A stretch of 64,000 nucleotides of DNA from Streptomyces sp. NBC_01803. Its GTDB lineage: Bacteria > Actinomycetota > Actinomycetes > Streptomycetales > Streptomycetaceae. The translations under genes and the position numbers were made by a program. The notes beneath the pieces are model-generated. The model saw only the letters and a list, made by a program, of their open reading frames with translations. It was not told the origin of the DNA and searched no databases. Each line of letters begins with the position of its first letter. Positions within the stretch are counted from its first letter, which is position 1. This document shows positions 48,378-56,927 of this stretch, one piece after another. The DNA is taken from positions 3,308,501 through 3,372,500 of the forward strand of contig NZ_CP109073.1 of NCBI RefSeq assembly GCF_035917415.1, read 5' to 3'.

Positions 48378-48906
48378 CCGACTTCAGTTCCGACAGGGAG
48401 CGCCCTGCCGCCCGCCATCCGTGGAGGCAGGACGCGACCAGCGCGCTGTCCCGGGGACCGAGTTCACCGCCGGGCCCCGCCGGCAGGACGTGGGTGATCC
48501 CGCTGTTCCCGGCCGCCGCCCATCCTCCCCCGATGAGCGGAAGCGCGGCGAGCCCGCACCCCGGATGGCGCTCCAGCGCCGTCTCCAGCCAGCGGTCCGC
48601 CTGGGGCAGGGACCGGGGACGGCGACTGTGCAGGACATCGGCGCAGGCCAGCCGGCGTTCGTCCCGGCAGGTGTCGGCGCTGACGAGTAAATGCTCGTCG
48701 ACGGGCCGGGGCAGGGGCGCGCAGCAGCGCCTCGCCGGAAGCCACCCGTCGTCGCCCCAGGCCATCACGGTGAACCGGTCCGAGCGGGCGACGGCGAGCA
48801 GGCCGGGTGCCGGGAGCCCGTGGACGCTGTCCGGGGCCCGCTCGACACTCACATGACGATGTCCGTCCTCGGCCGCCGGAGTGCCGGCCCGGTCGATGGC
48901 GGTCAT
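48310..48906 (-). CDS. hypothetical protein, TTA codon
   Basis: The ATG at 48906 overlaps the glycosyltransferase-like stop by 4 bp; 198 residues. It contains GLLAVARSDRFTVMAWGDDG and LETALERHPGCGLAALPLIG and several Cys; no known domain. Codon 73 is TTA (48688-48690). It ends inside the 3' end of the NB-ARC gene on the other strand (68-bp overlap). Probably made together with the enzyme upstream. Confidence 0.55.
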   Translation of the reverse strand: MTAIDRAGTPAAEDGHRHVSVERAPDSVHGLPAPGLLAVARSDRFTVMAWGDDGWLPARRCCAPLPRPVDEHLLVSADTCRDERRLACADVLHSRRPRSLPQADRWLETALERHPGCGLAALPLIGGGWAAAGNSGITHVLPAGPGGELGPRDSALVASCLHGWRAAGRSLSELKSVSPLSSCPAALSPGSRPPGCRR

Positions 48907-50126
48907 GCCGGAGTCTCCCTTCGTATCCAGGCGTCCAGGGGCGCCGGTGGAGGAAGTTGATGGGTGGGTGCCGGGAAGGCCGGTCGGCCGAGGCCCAGCA
49001 CCCGGTACAGCAGATGCCTCATGTTCTCGTTGAACCGGCCCGGCTCGGAGGTGATTCGGGAAGCGATGGCGACATAGTCCTGACGCCGGTATTCGGCTTC
49101 CGCGTAGTGGAGTTGGTCCCGGAGCGGATGCGTCGGAGACAGGGCGGGCGCGGTCAGCGCCAGGGTGGCCGCCGGCGACTCGGGGTTCATCTCCTGCCGC
49201 GGCGAGGCGTCCAGCAGGATCGGGGCCGGGGTGAGTGTGCCGTACAGCGTCACCGAGCCGTGATCGCCGATGATCCAGTCGGCGGCGATGAGGACGGTGC
49301 GCCAGTCGGCCTCGGGCGGCAGGACAGCGATGCCGCGTTCCGCGCACCGCGCGAGCCAGGAGTGCATCTGCCAGGCTCCGTACCGGGACCATACGTTGGG
49401 GTGGACGAGGATCGCGGCGCGGATGTCGTCACCGTCGAGTTCGCCCAGCAGCCGGGGCAGAAGCGCTTCGATCTTGCCGAAGGACGACAGCGGCCCCCAG
49501 GTCGAGACCGCGGCGAGCAGCTTCTGGCCTTCACGCAGGCCCAGAGCTTCCCGGTACAGGTCCCGCAGCGGCAGGCTGGCGGTGATTCGGTCGTGGACGG
49601 GATCGCCGATGACGGTCGCCACCGGGAGCGCCTCCGGGCACGAGCGGGCGAGCTGCGCCCTGTCGTCGCGGTGCGGCAGGACGACGGCGGCGGGCAGCGA
49701 GCCCTCGCCGAGGACGATGTCCTCCCTGCTGAGGCCCGGTACGCGCAGATCCGCGGTGCCGGAGATGCGCTTCAGGTAGTTGGCGCCGTGCGGAATCGTG
49801 ATCACGGGGGCCTGTATCTCGCCCATGTCGCGCGGACCCGCCGCCAGGGCCAGGTCGAAGGGCGTGCGTATGACGTCCCGCCACGGCATCACCGAACCGC
49901 CGAGGCGCCGCAGGAAGCGGGTGACCCCGTCGCCGAACTCATGGGGCGGTGCCGCGAAGTGCACGTGGAGCCGGAGATCCGGCGCCAGCAGGTGGATGAC
50001 GTCCCGCAGCCGCTTCCCGTAGGGAATGGTGTGCGCGACGACCAGGACGTTCTTGCGCTCGGGCAGTGTGTGCCAGTGACGGGAGCCGTCCTTGTGCTCC
50101 CGCTCCGGCAGGCCGATGGCCGGCAT
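48903..50126 (-). CDS. glycosyltransferase/glycerophosphotransferase-like GT-B protein
   Basis: The ATG at 50126 with GGAG upstream gives 407 residues. NVLVVAHTIPYGKRLRDVIH starts a Rossmann-like half; LAAVSTWGPLSSFGKIEALL, then LVHPNVWSRYGAW and IAADWIIGDHGSVTLYGTLT, recall the donor-site half of TagB/TagF-like or other GT-B transferases. The fold is likely, but donor and acceptor are unknown, and the family is listed as hypothetical in memory. It forms an operon with the TTA-containing gene. Confidence 0.55.
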   Translation of the reverse strand: MPAIGLPEREHKDGSRHWHTLPERKNVLVVAHTIPYGKRLRDVIHLLAPDLRLHVHFAAPPHEFGDGVTRFLRRLGGSVMPWRDVIRTPFDLALAAGPRDMGEIQAPVITIPHGANYLKRISGTADLRVPGLSREDIVLGEGSLPAAVVLPHRDDRAQLARSCPEALPVATVIGDPVHDRITASLPLRDLYREALGLREGQKLLAAVSTWGPLSSFGKIEALLPRLLGELDGDDIRAAILVHPNVWSRYGAWQMHSWLARCAERGIAVLPPEADWRTVLIAADWIIGDHGSVTLYGTLTPAPILLDASPRQEMNPESPAATLALTAPALSPTHPLRDQLHYAEAEYRRQDYVAIASRITSEPGRFNENMRHLLYRVLGLGRPAFPAPTHQLPPPAPLDAWIRRETPA

Positions 50127-50414
50127 GACATCTCCATGTCTGCTCTGAGGGATGGTGATGTCCCCGCCGTCGGACGTCCGCTTCAGCCTGGCGTCCGCGG
50201 GGGACGGGGGGCTGATGCCCGCGCGTTCGGTCGAAAGGCTTGCCGCGGTCTTGCGGAAACCTTGCCGACGGCACGGCTTCGGGCCTTGCGGGCGGGCTCT
50301 TCGGCTCCGCCGCACCGGACTTGGCGATCCCGGGGCTCAAACCGGCGATCCAGCGCTATGGTTCGCACACAGAGCGTGAGGTGTGTGGCGCACACGATAT
50401 GCCTTGGGGGGCGT
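50127..50414. other. intergenic region, 288 bp
   Basis: Divergent promoter region between the glycosyltransferase-like gene and the TerD fragment. No gene, hairpin or repeat stood out. Confidence 0.3.
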
Positions 50415-50645
50415 ATGCACGAGATGGTCAAGGGAGCCAACGTCGGCCTGGCAGCCCTGAGCGAGAACGCCGGGTCGGTGATGGTCGGCCTGACCTGGAG
50501 CAGCGAGGCGGGGGACGGGGACGGGGACGCGGACGTCTCCGTGCTCCTGCCCGACGCCGACGGCAAGGTGCGCGGCGACGCCGTTTTCTTCTTCTCCGAC
50601 AACCCGTCGGCGGTGGACGGCAGTGGGCAACTCCTGGGCCCAAGG
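50415..50645 (+). pseudogene. TerD-family tellurium-resistance protein, N-terminal fragment
   Basis: From the ATG at 50415: MVKGANVGLAALSENAGSVM, VGLTWSSEAGDGDGDADVSV, LLPDADGKVRGDAVFFFSDN and PSAVDGSGQLLG match the start of TerD-domain proteins (calcium-binding stress proteins). After about residue 77 the family sequence ends and the frame runs to a stop at 50693 through unrelated sequence. So it is truncated; the remaining two thirds are absent. Nothing is recognised in 50694-50872. Confidence 0.65.
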
Positions 50646-50872
50646 TACCGACCGTCGTCGGCTGAGCTGGGGTTCGGGGCTCGGTACCGATGAGTTCCAC
50701 CGTCGGACGCGGTCTCACCTCCGACGGGCGTCACCGCGAGCTGACGGGTAGACGCATGAGGTTCGAAGCGGCCGTCTTGGCACCGGAGTTGACGGAATTC
50801 TTCTTGGCCGGGTGAGCGCCCCCCGGCACGCGTTACCATCGCAGCAGGTCACGTAAGGGGGAGGGTGACGCG

Positions 50873-51322
50873 ATGCCGGTGGAGGCGTGGGCGGCCCTGG
50901 CGGCCGTGGGTGGCACCGGGGTGGCCGAGGCGGTGGGCACGGGCGCGTGGCCCGAGGTCCGGCGGCGGGCGGCGCGGCTGCTCGCGCGCGGTGACGAGCG
51001 GCGCGAGCACGACGAGTTGGCCCGGCTGGACCGGGCGGCGGCCGAGTTCGCCGCCGCGGAGCGCGGGGACGAGGCGGAGCGGGTGCGGTTCGGCCTGCGG
51101 GCGGTCTGGCGGACGCGGTTCGAGACGCTGCTGGAGGATCTTTCCGGGGAGCAGGAGCGGGCGGAAGTCGCGGCGCTGCTGCGGGATTTGGCACCGGACA
51201 CCGGGGACCCGCCCGGCAGTGGCCCGGGCATCCGCGCCGACCGGGGCTCGATCGCGGCGGGCGTGGTCAACGGAGGCGCGTACCTCGGCCCCCCTCTCAA
51301 GCCGGTTCCGTCCCGGGGCTGA
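50873..51322 (+). CDS. hypothetical protein upstream of NB-ARC/TPR gene
   Basis: 149 residues starting MPVEAWAALAAVGGTGVAEA, helical and Ala/Glu/Arg-rich (RFETLLEDLSGEQERAEVAA), with the end GSIAAGVVNGGAYLGPPLKP. This Gly-rich end is the kind of leader seen directly in front of NB-ARC in related actinomycete proteins. The next frame opens in a different phase before this stop, so the two may once have been one protein, or may be joined by a frameshift. As it stands it is a separate gene. Confidence 0.55.
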   Translation: MPVEAWAALAAVGGTGVAEAVGTGAWPEVRRRAARLLARGDERREHDELARLDRAAAEFAAAERGDEAERVRFGLRAVWRTRFETLLEDLSGEQERAEVAALLRDLAPDTGDPPGSGPGIRADRGSIAAGVVNGGAYLGPPLKPVPSRG

Positions 51323-51459
51323 ACGGACCGGCTCCCGTCAGCCCCCCACACCTCCCGGCGGACCCGGGCGGTTTCTCCGTCCAGGCCATCGACCGGGGCC
51401 TCGCGGTCGGCCACGCCGATCACGTCACCTACCAACTGGCCCCGCCCGCGCCCGGCGGC

Positions 51460-54255
51460 GTGTCCTGGCCGCAGCGCATCGGCGTCATCCCTGAGCGGGC
51501 GAGCTGCTTCCAGCACCGCGGCGTGGTCGACGCCCTCGACGCCGCCGTCGCACGGGGCGGCACGGCCGTGCTCTGCCAGGTGCTGTCCGGCACCGGCGGG
51601 GTCGGCAAGACACAGCTCGCCGCGCACTACGCCCGGCGGCAGTGGCAGTCGGGCACGGTCGATCTGCTGGTGTGGGCCACGGCGGGGAACCGGGACGCGA
51701 TCATCTCCGCCTACGCCCGCGCCGGAGCGCAGGTCGCCGGCGCCGACGGCCACGATCCGGAGGAGGCCGCGCGGGACTTCCTCGCCTGGCTGGAGACCAC
51801 CGCGCGGCCCTGGCTCGTCGTCCTGGACGACGTGGCCGACCCGGGGGACCTGCGCGGCCTGTGGCCCCGGCGGAACCCGGTCGGCCGCGTGGTCGTCACC
51901 ACCCGCCGCCGGGACGCCGTACTGACGGGCAGCGGGCGGGAGTTGGTGCCGGTCGGACTGTTCACCCCGGAGGAGGCCACCGCCTACCTCAACGCGACGC
52001 TCGCCGAGCACGGCCGGGAGGAGGACCCGGAGCAGGTGCTCCGACTGGCCCAGGATCTCGGCTTCCTACCGCTGGCCCTGGCCCAGGCCGTCGCGTATCT
52101 GATCGACCGCGGCCTCGACTGCGCCTCGTACCGCAGGCGGTTCGCCGACCGGCGCCGGACGCTGGCCGACATCATGCCCGAGGACGGGGCGCTGCCCGAC
52201 GAGCAGCGCCGGACCGTCGCCGCCACCTGGTCGCTCTCCGTCGATCTGGCCGACCGGTTGCGGCCCGCCGGCCTCGCCCGGCCGCTGCTGCGCGTGGCCA
52301 GCGTGCTCAACGCCAACGGCATCCCCACCACCGTGCTCACCAGCCCGCCCGCCCTCGAATACCTCGGCGCCCACATCGGCGGCCGGGAAGTGGACGAGGA
52401 GGACGCGCACGACGCGCTGCACTGCCTGCACCGGCTCAACCTCGTGGACCTGGCGGGCGGCGATGTCCCCGGCAGCCGGGTCCGCATCCACGCGCTGATC
52501 CAGCGGGCCACCCGGGATCAGCTGGACTCCGCCGAGTTCGACCGCGTGGTGCGGGTCGCAGAGCGGGCCCTGATGCACGCCTGGCCGGAGATCGACAACG
52601 GCGGCAGCGGCGGCGACGTCCGGGCCAACGCCGAGGCCCTGCACACCCACGCCGGGGCCCGGCTGTGGCGGGACGGCGCGCCCGTCGCGCTCTACCAGGT
52701 CGGGCGCAGCCTCGGCCGGGCCGGGCTCGCGGTCTCGGCGACCCAGCACTGGGAGCAGATGGTGGCCGACGCGCGGCGGCACCTGGGACCCGACCACCCG
52801 GACACCCTCACGGTGCGGGTCGCGCTCATCGAGTGGCGGGGCGTGTCGGGGGACCGTATGGGCACGGTCAACGCGCTGGAACGGCTGCTGGCCGACCGGC
52901 TGCGGGTGCTGGGCCCCGACCATCCGGACACGCTGATCGCGCACGCCCTGATCGCGGACTGGCGGGAGAAGGCCGGGGACCGGATGGGCACGGTCCGGGC
53001 GACCGAACGCCTGCTGGCGGAACGGCTGCGGGTGCTGGGCCCCGACCACCCCGACACGCTGGCCGCCCGTGCCCTGGTCGCGGAACGGCGCGGCTCGGCG
53101 GGCGACCGGGCGGGCGCCATGCGGGAGTTGAAGGAGCTGCTGGCGGAACGGCTGCGCGTCTTCGGCCCCGACCATCCGGACACGCTCACCACGCGGGCCC
53201 GGATCGCGGAGCGGCGCGGGCAGTCCGGCGACCGGGCCGGCGCGGTGCGGGAGCTGGAAGAGCTGCTGGCCGACCGGCTGCGGGTGCTGGGCCCCGACCA
53301 TCCGGACACGCTGGCCAGCCGGGCCCGGATCGCCGAGTGGCGCGGGCAGTCCGGGGACCGGGCCGGCGCGGTGGTCGCGGCGCAGGAGCTGCTGGCCGAC
53401 CGGGTGCGGGTGCTGGGCCCGGACCACCCGGACACGCTGATGGCGCGGGCCGTCATCGCGGAACAGTGCCGGCGGGCGGGCGACTGGGCGGGCGCGGTGC
53501 GGGCGTTGGAGGAGCTGCTGGCCGACCGGGTGCGGGTGCTGGGTCCCGACCACGGTGACACGCTGTCGACGCGGGCGCTGATCGTGGAGTGGCGCGGGCA
53601 GTCCGGGGACCGGGTGGGCGCGGTGCGGGCGGCGGAGGATCTGCTCGCCGAGCAGCGCCGGGTGCGCGGCCCCGACCATCCCGACACGCTGGGCGCGCGG
53701 GCGCTCCTCGCACAGCGCAAGGGCGCGGCCGGGGACCGGACCGGCGCGGCCGAGGCGCTGGAACACCTGCTCGCGGACCGGCTGCGGGTGCGGGGGCCCG
53801 ACCATCCGGACACGCTGGCCACGCGGGCCCGGCTCGCGGAGTGGCGTGGCGCGGCGGGCGACCGCGAGGGCGCGATGCGGGCGCTGCGGGAGCTGCTGGC
53901 CGAACGGCTACGGGTGCTGGGTCCCGACCATCGCGAGACGCTCGCCACCCGCGCGAGCATCGCGGAGACGCGCGGCGCGGCGGGTGACCGGGCCGGCGCG
54001 GCGCGGGCGTTGGAGGAGCTGCTCGTGGACCGGCTGCGGGTGCTCGGGCCCGAGCACCGCGACATCGCGGCCACACGCAAACGGATCGCGTTCTGGCGCG
54101 CCGGGCAGGTGCGTTACTACCTGCGCTGGCGGGCCGCCGACGGATCGCCCCAGTCGATGGGCCCCTTCCCGCAGGCCGCCACCGCGCGGCAGGCCGGGGT
54201 GTGGGCGCGGCGCGGGGGCGGCACGGGCATCGAGGTGGTGGCGGAGAGCGATTAG
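51460..54255 (+). CDS. NB-ARC STAND protein with eleven identical-length TPR units
   Basis: A GTG at 51460 gives 931 residues, but the open frame continues upstream to at least 51322 with no start codon, so the N-terminus is uncertain. WPQRIGVIPERASCFQHR leads to the P-loop SGTGGVGKTQLAAHYA, Walker B WLVVLDDVADP and FLPLALAQAVAYLI. From about residue 440, eleven units of 42 residues (RLRVLGPDHPDTL-x-ARA-x-IAEWRG-x-SGDRAGA) are repeated at exactly 126 bp. The C-terminus has YYLRWRAADGSPQSMG, a different small domain. An oligomerising signalling ATPase; the effector is unknown. Confidence 0.85.
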   Translation: MSWPQRIGVIPERASCFQHRGVVDALDAAVARGGTAVLCQVLSGTGGVGKTQLAAHYARRQWQSGTVDLLVWATAGNRDAIISAYARAGAQVAGADGHDPEEAARDFLAWLETTARPWLVVLDDVADPGDLRGLWPRRNPVGRVVVTTRRRDAVLTGSGRELVPVGLFTPEEATAYLNATLAEHGREEDPEQVLRLAQDLGFLPLALAQAVAYLIDRGLDCASYRRRFADRRRTLADIMPEDGALPDEQRRTVAATWSLSVDLADRLRPAGLARPLLRVASVLNANGIPTTVLTSPPALEYLGAHIGGREVDEEDAHDALHCLHRLNLVDLAGGDVPGSRVRIHALIQRATRDQLDSAEFDRVVRVAERALMHAWPEIDNGGSGGDVRANAEALHTHAGARLWRDGAPVALYQVGRSLGRAGLAVSATQHWEQMVADARRHLGPDHPDTLTVRVALIEWRGVSGDRMGTVNALERLLADRLRVLGPDHPDTLIAHALIADWREKAGDRMGTVRATERLLAERLRVLGPDHPDTLAARALVAERRGSAGDRAGAMRELKELLAERLRVFGPDHPDTLTTRARIAERRGQSGDRAGAVRELEELLADRLRVLGPDHPDTLASRARIAEWRGQSGDRAGAVVAAQELLADRVRVLGPDHPDTLMARAVIAEQCRRAGDWAGAVRALEELLADRVRVLGPDHGDTLSTRALIVEWRGQSGDRVGAVRAAEDLLAEQRRVRGPDHPDTLGARALLAQRKGAAGDRTGAAEALEHLLADRLRVRGPDHPDTLATRARLAEWRGAAGDREGAMRALRELLAERLRVLGPDHRETLATRASIAETRGAAGDRAGAARALEELLVDRLRVLGPEHRDIAATRKRIAFWRAGQVRYYLRWRAADGSPQSMGPFPQAATARQAGVWARRGGGTGIEVVAESD
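52786..54171 (+). repeat. eleven tandem 126-bp TPR-coding units
   Basis: GPDHPDT-coding units start at 52786 and recur every 126 bp (52912, 53038 and so on to 54046) with no length change, at high nucleotide similarity. This implies recent amplification or conversion. It is coding DNA, not a CRISPR array. Confidence 0.85.
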
Positions 54256-56558
54256 CCTCGCTGCGCGCTCACGTACTCCCGCAGGTGGCGGGCGGTGAGC
54301 GTGTCGGCGTCGGCTATGAGCGCGGCGGGTGTGCCGGTGAACACCACCTGGCCGCCGTCGTGTCCGCCACCGGGACCGAGGTCGATGATCCAGTCGGCGT
54401 GGGCCATGACCGCCTGGTGGTGCTCGATGACCACCACCGTGTTCCCGTCGTCCACCAGCCGGTCCAGCAAGGCGAGCAGCTGGTCCACGTCCGCCATGTG
54501 CAGCCCGGTCGTCGGCTCGTCCAGCACATAGGTCGAGGACTTCTCCGCCATGTGGATCGCGAGCTTCAGCCGCTGGCGCTCCCCGCCGGAGAGGGTGGTC
54601 AGCGGCTGGCCCAGGCGCAGATAGCTGAGCCCGACATCGGTGAGTCGCTCCAGGATCGCGCTCGCCTGGCCCGACGGGAAGAACTCGCGGGCCTCGGCCA
54701 CCGACATGCCGAGGACCTCGCTGATGTTCTTCCCGCGCAGCGTGTACCTGAGGACCTCGGGCGTGAAGCGCTTCCCCTCGCACCGCTCGCACACCGACGC
54801 CACCCCCGCCATCATGGCGAGGTCGGTGTAGACGACGCCGATACCGTTGCAGTGGGGGCAGGCACCTTCCGAATTGGCGCTGAACAGGGCGGCCTTCACC
54901 TTGTTGGCCTTGGCGAACGCGGTGCGGATCGGGCTCAGCAGGCCGCTGTACGTCGCCGGGTTGCTCCGCCGGGAGCCGCGGATCGGCGACTGGTCGGCGA
55001 CCACCACGCCGTCCCGGTCCGACAGATACCCGTGGATCAGCGAGCTCTTCCCGGACCCGGCGACCCCGGTGACCACGGTCAGCACCCCGAGCGGGATCTC
55101 CACGCTGACATCCCGCAGGTTGTGCAGGTCGGCGTGCTCGATCGACAGGGTGCCCAGCGGCTCGCGGGTCCGCTCCCGCGGTCCCGCCCGGTGGTCGAGG
55201 TGCCGTCCGGTCAGGGTGCCGGAGGCGCGCAGCCCGGCCACGTCCCCGCTGTAACAGATCCGGCCGCCGTTCGTGCCCGCGCCGGGGCCGAGGTCCACGA
55301 CGTGGTCGGCGATCGCGATGACCTCCGGCTTGTGCTCCACGACGAGCACCGTGTTGCCCTTGTCGCGCAGGCGCAGCAGCAGGCCGTTCATCCGCTGGAT
55401 GTCGTGCGGGTGCAGGCCGACCGTGGGCTCGTCGAAGACATAGGTGACGTCGGTCAGGCTGGAGCCGAGGTGGCGGACCATCTTCACGCGCTGGCTCTCG
55501 CCGCCGGAGAGGGTGGCGGAGGTGCGGTCCAGGCTCAGATAGCCGAGGCCGATCTCCACCAGCGACTCCAGCGTCTGCCGCAGGGTGGCGAGCAGCGGGG
55601 CCACGGACGGGTCCTCGATGGAGCGGACGAACTCGGCCAGATCGCTGATCTGCATCGCGGAGCAGCGCGCGATGTTGACCCCGGCGACGGTCGAGGACAG
55701 CGCGGCGGCGCTCAGCCGCGAGCCGCCGCAGGCGGGACACTCGGTGAACACCACGGCCCGGTCCACGAACGCGCGGATGTGGGACTGCATCGAGTCGCGG
55801 TCCTTGGACAGGTAGGTCCGCTGGACCTTGGTGACGAGCCCTTCGTACGTCATGTTGTTCGAGCCGACTTTGACCTTGGTGGCGGACTTGTGCAGGAAGT
55901 CCTCCCACTCGGCCGGGGTGAAGTCCCGCAGCTTCTTGTCCGGGTCGTATAACCCGGAGTGCGCCATGATCTGCCAGTACCACGAGTCGACGGCGAAGCC
56001 GGGCGCGGTGATCGCGCCCTCGTTGAGGGAGAGGTCCCGGTCCACGAGCTGGTCGATGTCGATCGTCGACACCTGGCCGAGGCCCTCGCACTCGGGGCAC
56101 ATACCCTCCGGGCTGTTGAAGCTGAAGGCGCTCGACGTCCCGATGTGCGGGGTGCCCAGGCGGCTGAAGATGATCCGCAGCATGGTGTAGGCGTCGGTGG
56201 CGGTGCCCACGGTGGAGCGGGAGTTGGCCCCCATCCGCTCCTGGTCGACCACGATCGCCGCGCTCAGGTTGTGCAGGCCGTCGACATCGGGCCGGCCGAG
56301 GCTCGGCATGAACGACTGGATGAACGCGGTGTACGTCTCGTTGATCAGGCGCTGCGACTCGGCGGCGATGGTGCCGAAGACGAGCGAGGACTTGCCGGAG
56401 CCGGAGACGCCGGTGAAGACGGTGAGGCGGCGCTTGGGGATGTCGAGCGAGACGTCCGCCAGATTGTTCTCCCGGGCGCCGCGCACCCGGATGACGTCGT
56501 GGCTGTCCGCCGGAGCGGGCTGGGCGGCGGCGGTGGTGGCGGACGGTTCGGCGGACAT
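54252..56558 (-). CDS. UvrA-like ABC-type ATPase (excinuclease paralog), TTA codon
   Basis: The ATG at 56558 with GGGAG upstream gives 768 residues, short against UvrA at about 950. It has two ABC modules: P-loops [13 protein letters not shown] and [13 protein letters not shown], signatures [14 protein letters not shown] and [14 protein letters not shown], and zinc Cys pairs CPECEG, CPACGG, CPHC and CERCEG. The UvrB-binding insertion seems reduced, as in the DrrC-like group of UvrA paralogs tied to DNA-binding-drug resistance. Codon 203 is TTA (55950-55952). Divergent from the metallophore-like operon, but with its own promoter. Confidence 0.88.
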   Translation of the reverse strand: MSAEPSATTAAAQPAPADSHDVIRVRGARENNLADVSLDIPKRRLTVFTGVSGSGKSSLVFGTIAAESQRLINETYTAFIQSFMPSLGRPDVDGLHNLSAAIVVDQERMGANSRSTVGTATDAYTMLRIIFSRLGTPHIGTSSAFSFNSPEGMCPECEGLGQVSTIDIDQLVDRDLSLNEGAITAPGFAVDSWYWQIMAHSGLYDPDKKLRDFTPAEWEDFLHKSATKVKVGSNNMTYEGLVTKVQRTYLSKDRDSMQSHIRAFVDRAVVFTECPACGGSRLSAAALSSTVAGVNIARCSAMQISDLAEFVRSIEDPSVAPLLATLRQTLESLVEIGLGYLSLDRTSATLSGGESQRVKMVRHLGSSLTDVTYVFDEPTVGLHPHDIQRMNGLLLRLRDKGNTVLVVEHKPEVIAIADHVVDLGPGAGTNGGRICYSGDVAGLRASGTLTGRHLDHRAGPRERTREPLGTLSIEHADLHNLRDVSVEIPLGVLTVVTGVAGSGKSSLIHGYLSDRDGVVVADQSPIRGSRRSNPATYSGLLSPIRTAFAKANKVKAALFSANSEGACPHCNGIGVVYTDLAMMAGVASVCERCEGKRFTPEVLRYTLRGKNISEVLGMSVAEAREFFPSGQASAILERLTDVGLSYLRLGQPLTTLSGGERQRLKLAIHMAEKSSTYVLDEPTTGLHMADVDQLLALLDRLVDDGNTVVVIEHHQAVMAHADWIIDLGPGGGHDGGQVVFTGTPAALIADADTLTARHLREYVSAQRG

Positions 56559-56862
56559 GCGTGGCTCCCGGACATCAGCGGCGACAGCGGACTTCGGTGG
56601 ACGGGCACCGGCGGGCGGACACCGGTGCGACCGAGTATGACCCGGACCACTGACAATCCGGCCGGACTCCCCACCGGAGACCGACGGCCGCCCCGCCAAC
56701 CGCCCCGATGTCGCTCGCTGGGCCGGACCGGTTTCGCTCTCCGGGCCGGACCGGGCGAGTCGATGGTGAGGCGTGGACCCCGTGGCGTCCTGCTCGGTGT
56801 GGTCGGGGCCGGGGCCGGGGTCGGGGTCGCGGGGTTTCCGCAGGGGTGAGCGCCCATCAGAT

Positions 56863-56881
56863 GACAATGAAAATGATTATC
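56863..56881. promoter_or_regulatory. Fur-superfamily-like metal box before the operon
   Basis: GACAATGAAAATGATTATC lies in a rare AT-rich island within the 369-bp divergent gap (56559-56927; otherwise nothing seen). It matches the classic E. coli Fur box at 16 of 19 positions, and the overlapping TGAAAATGATTATCG (56868-56882) matches the Streptomyces Zur consensus at 13 of 15. It sits 46 bp before the chosen start of the first gene, so it should be a repressor site. Which regulator (Zur, Fur or Nur) binds cannot be told from sequence. Confidence 0.7.
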
Positions 56882-56927
56882 GATAGTCTTCCCGGCGGCC
56901 AGGTCCATGTCACTGGAAGGGCGCACC

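Noticed and set aside
52786..54171. Regular spaced repeats resembling a CRISPR array
   Set aside because: The 126-bp units are contiguous, in frame and code for TPR motifs; there are no spacers or cas genes.
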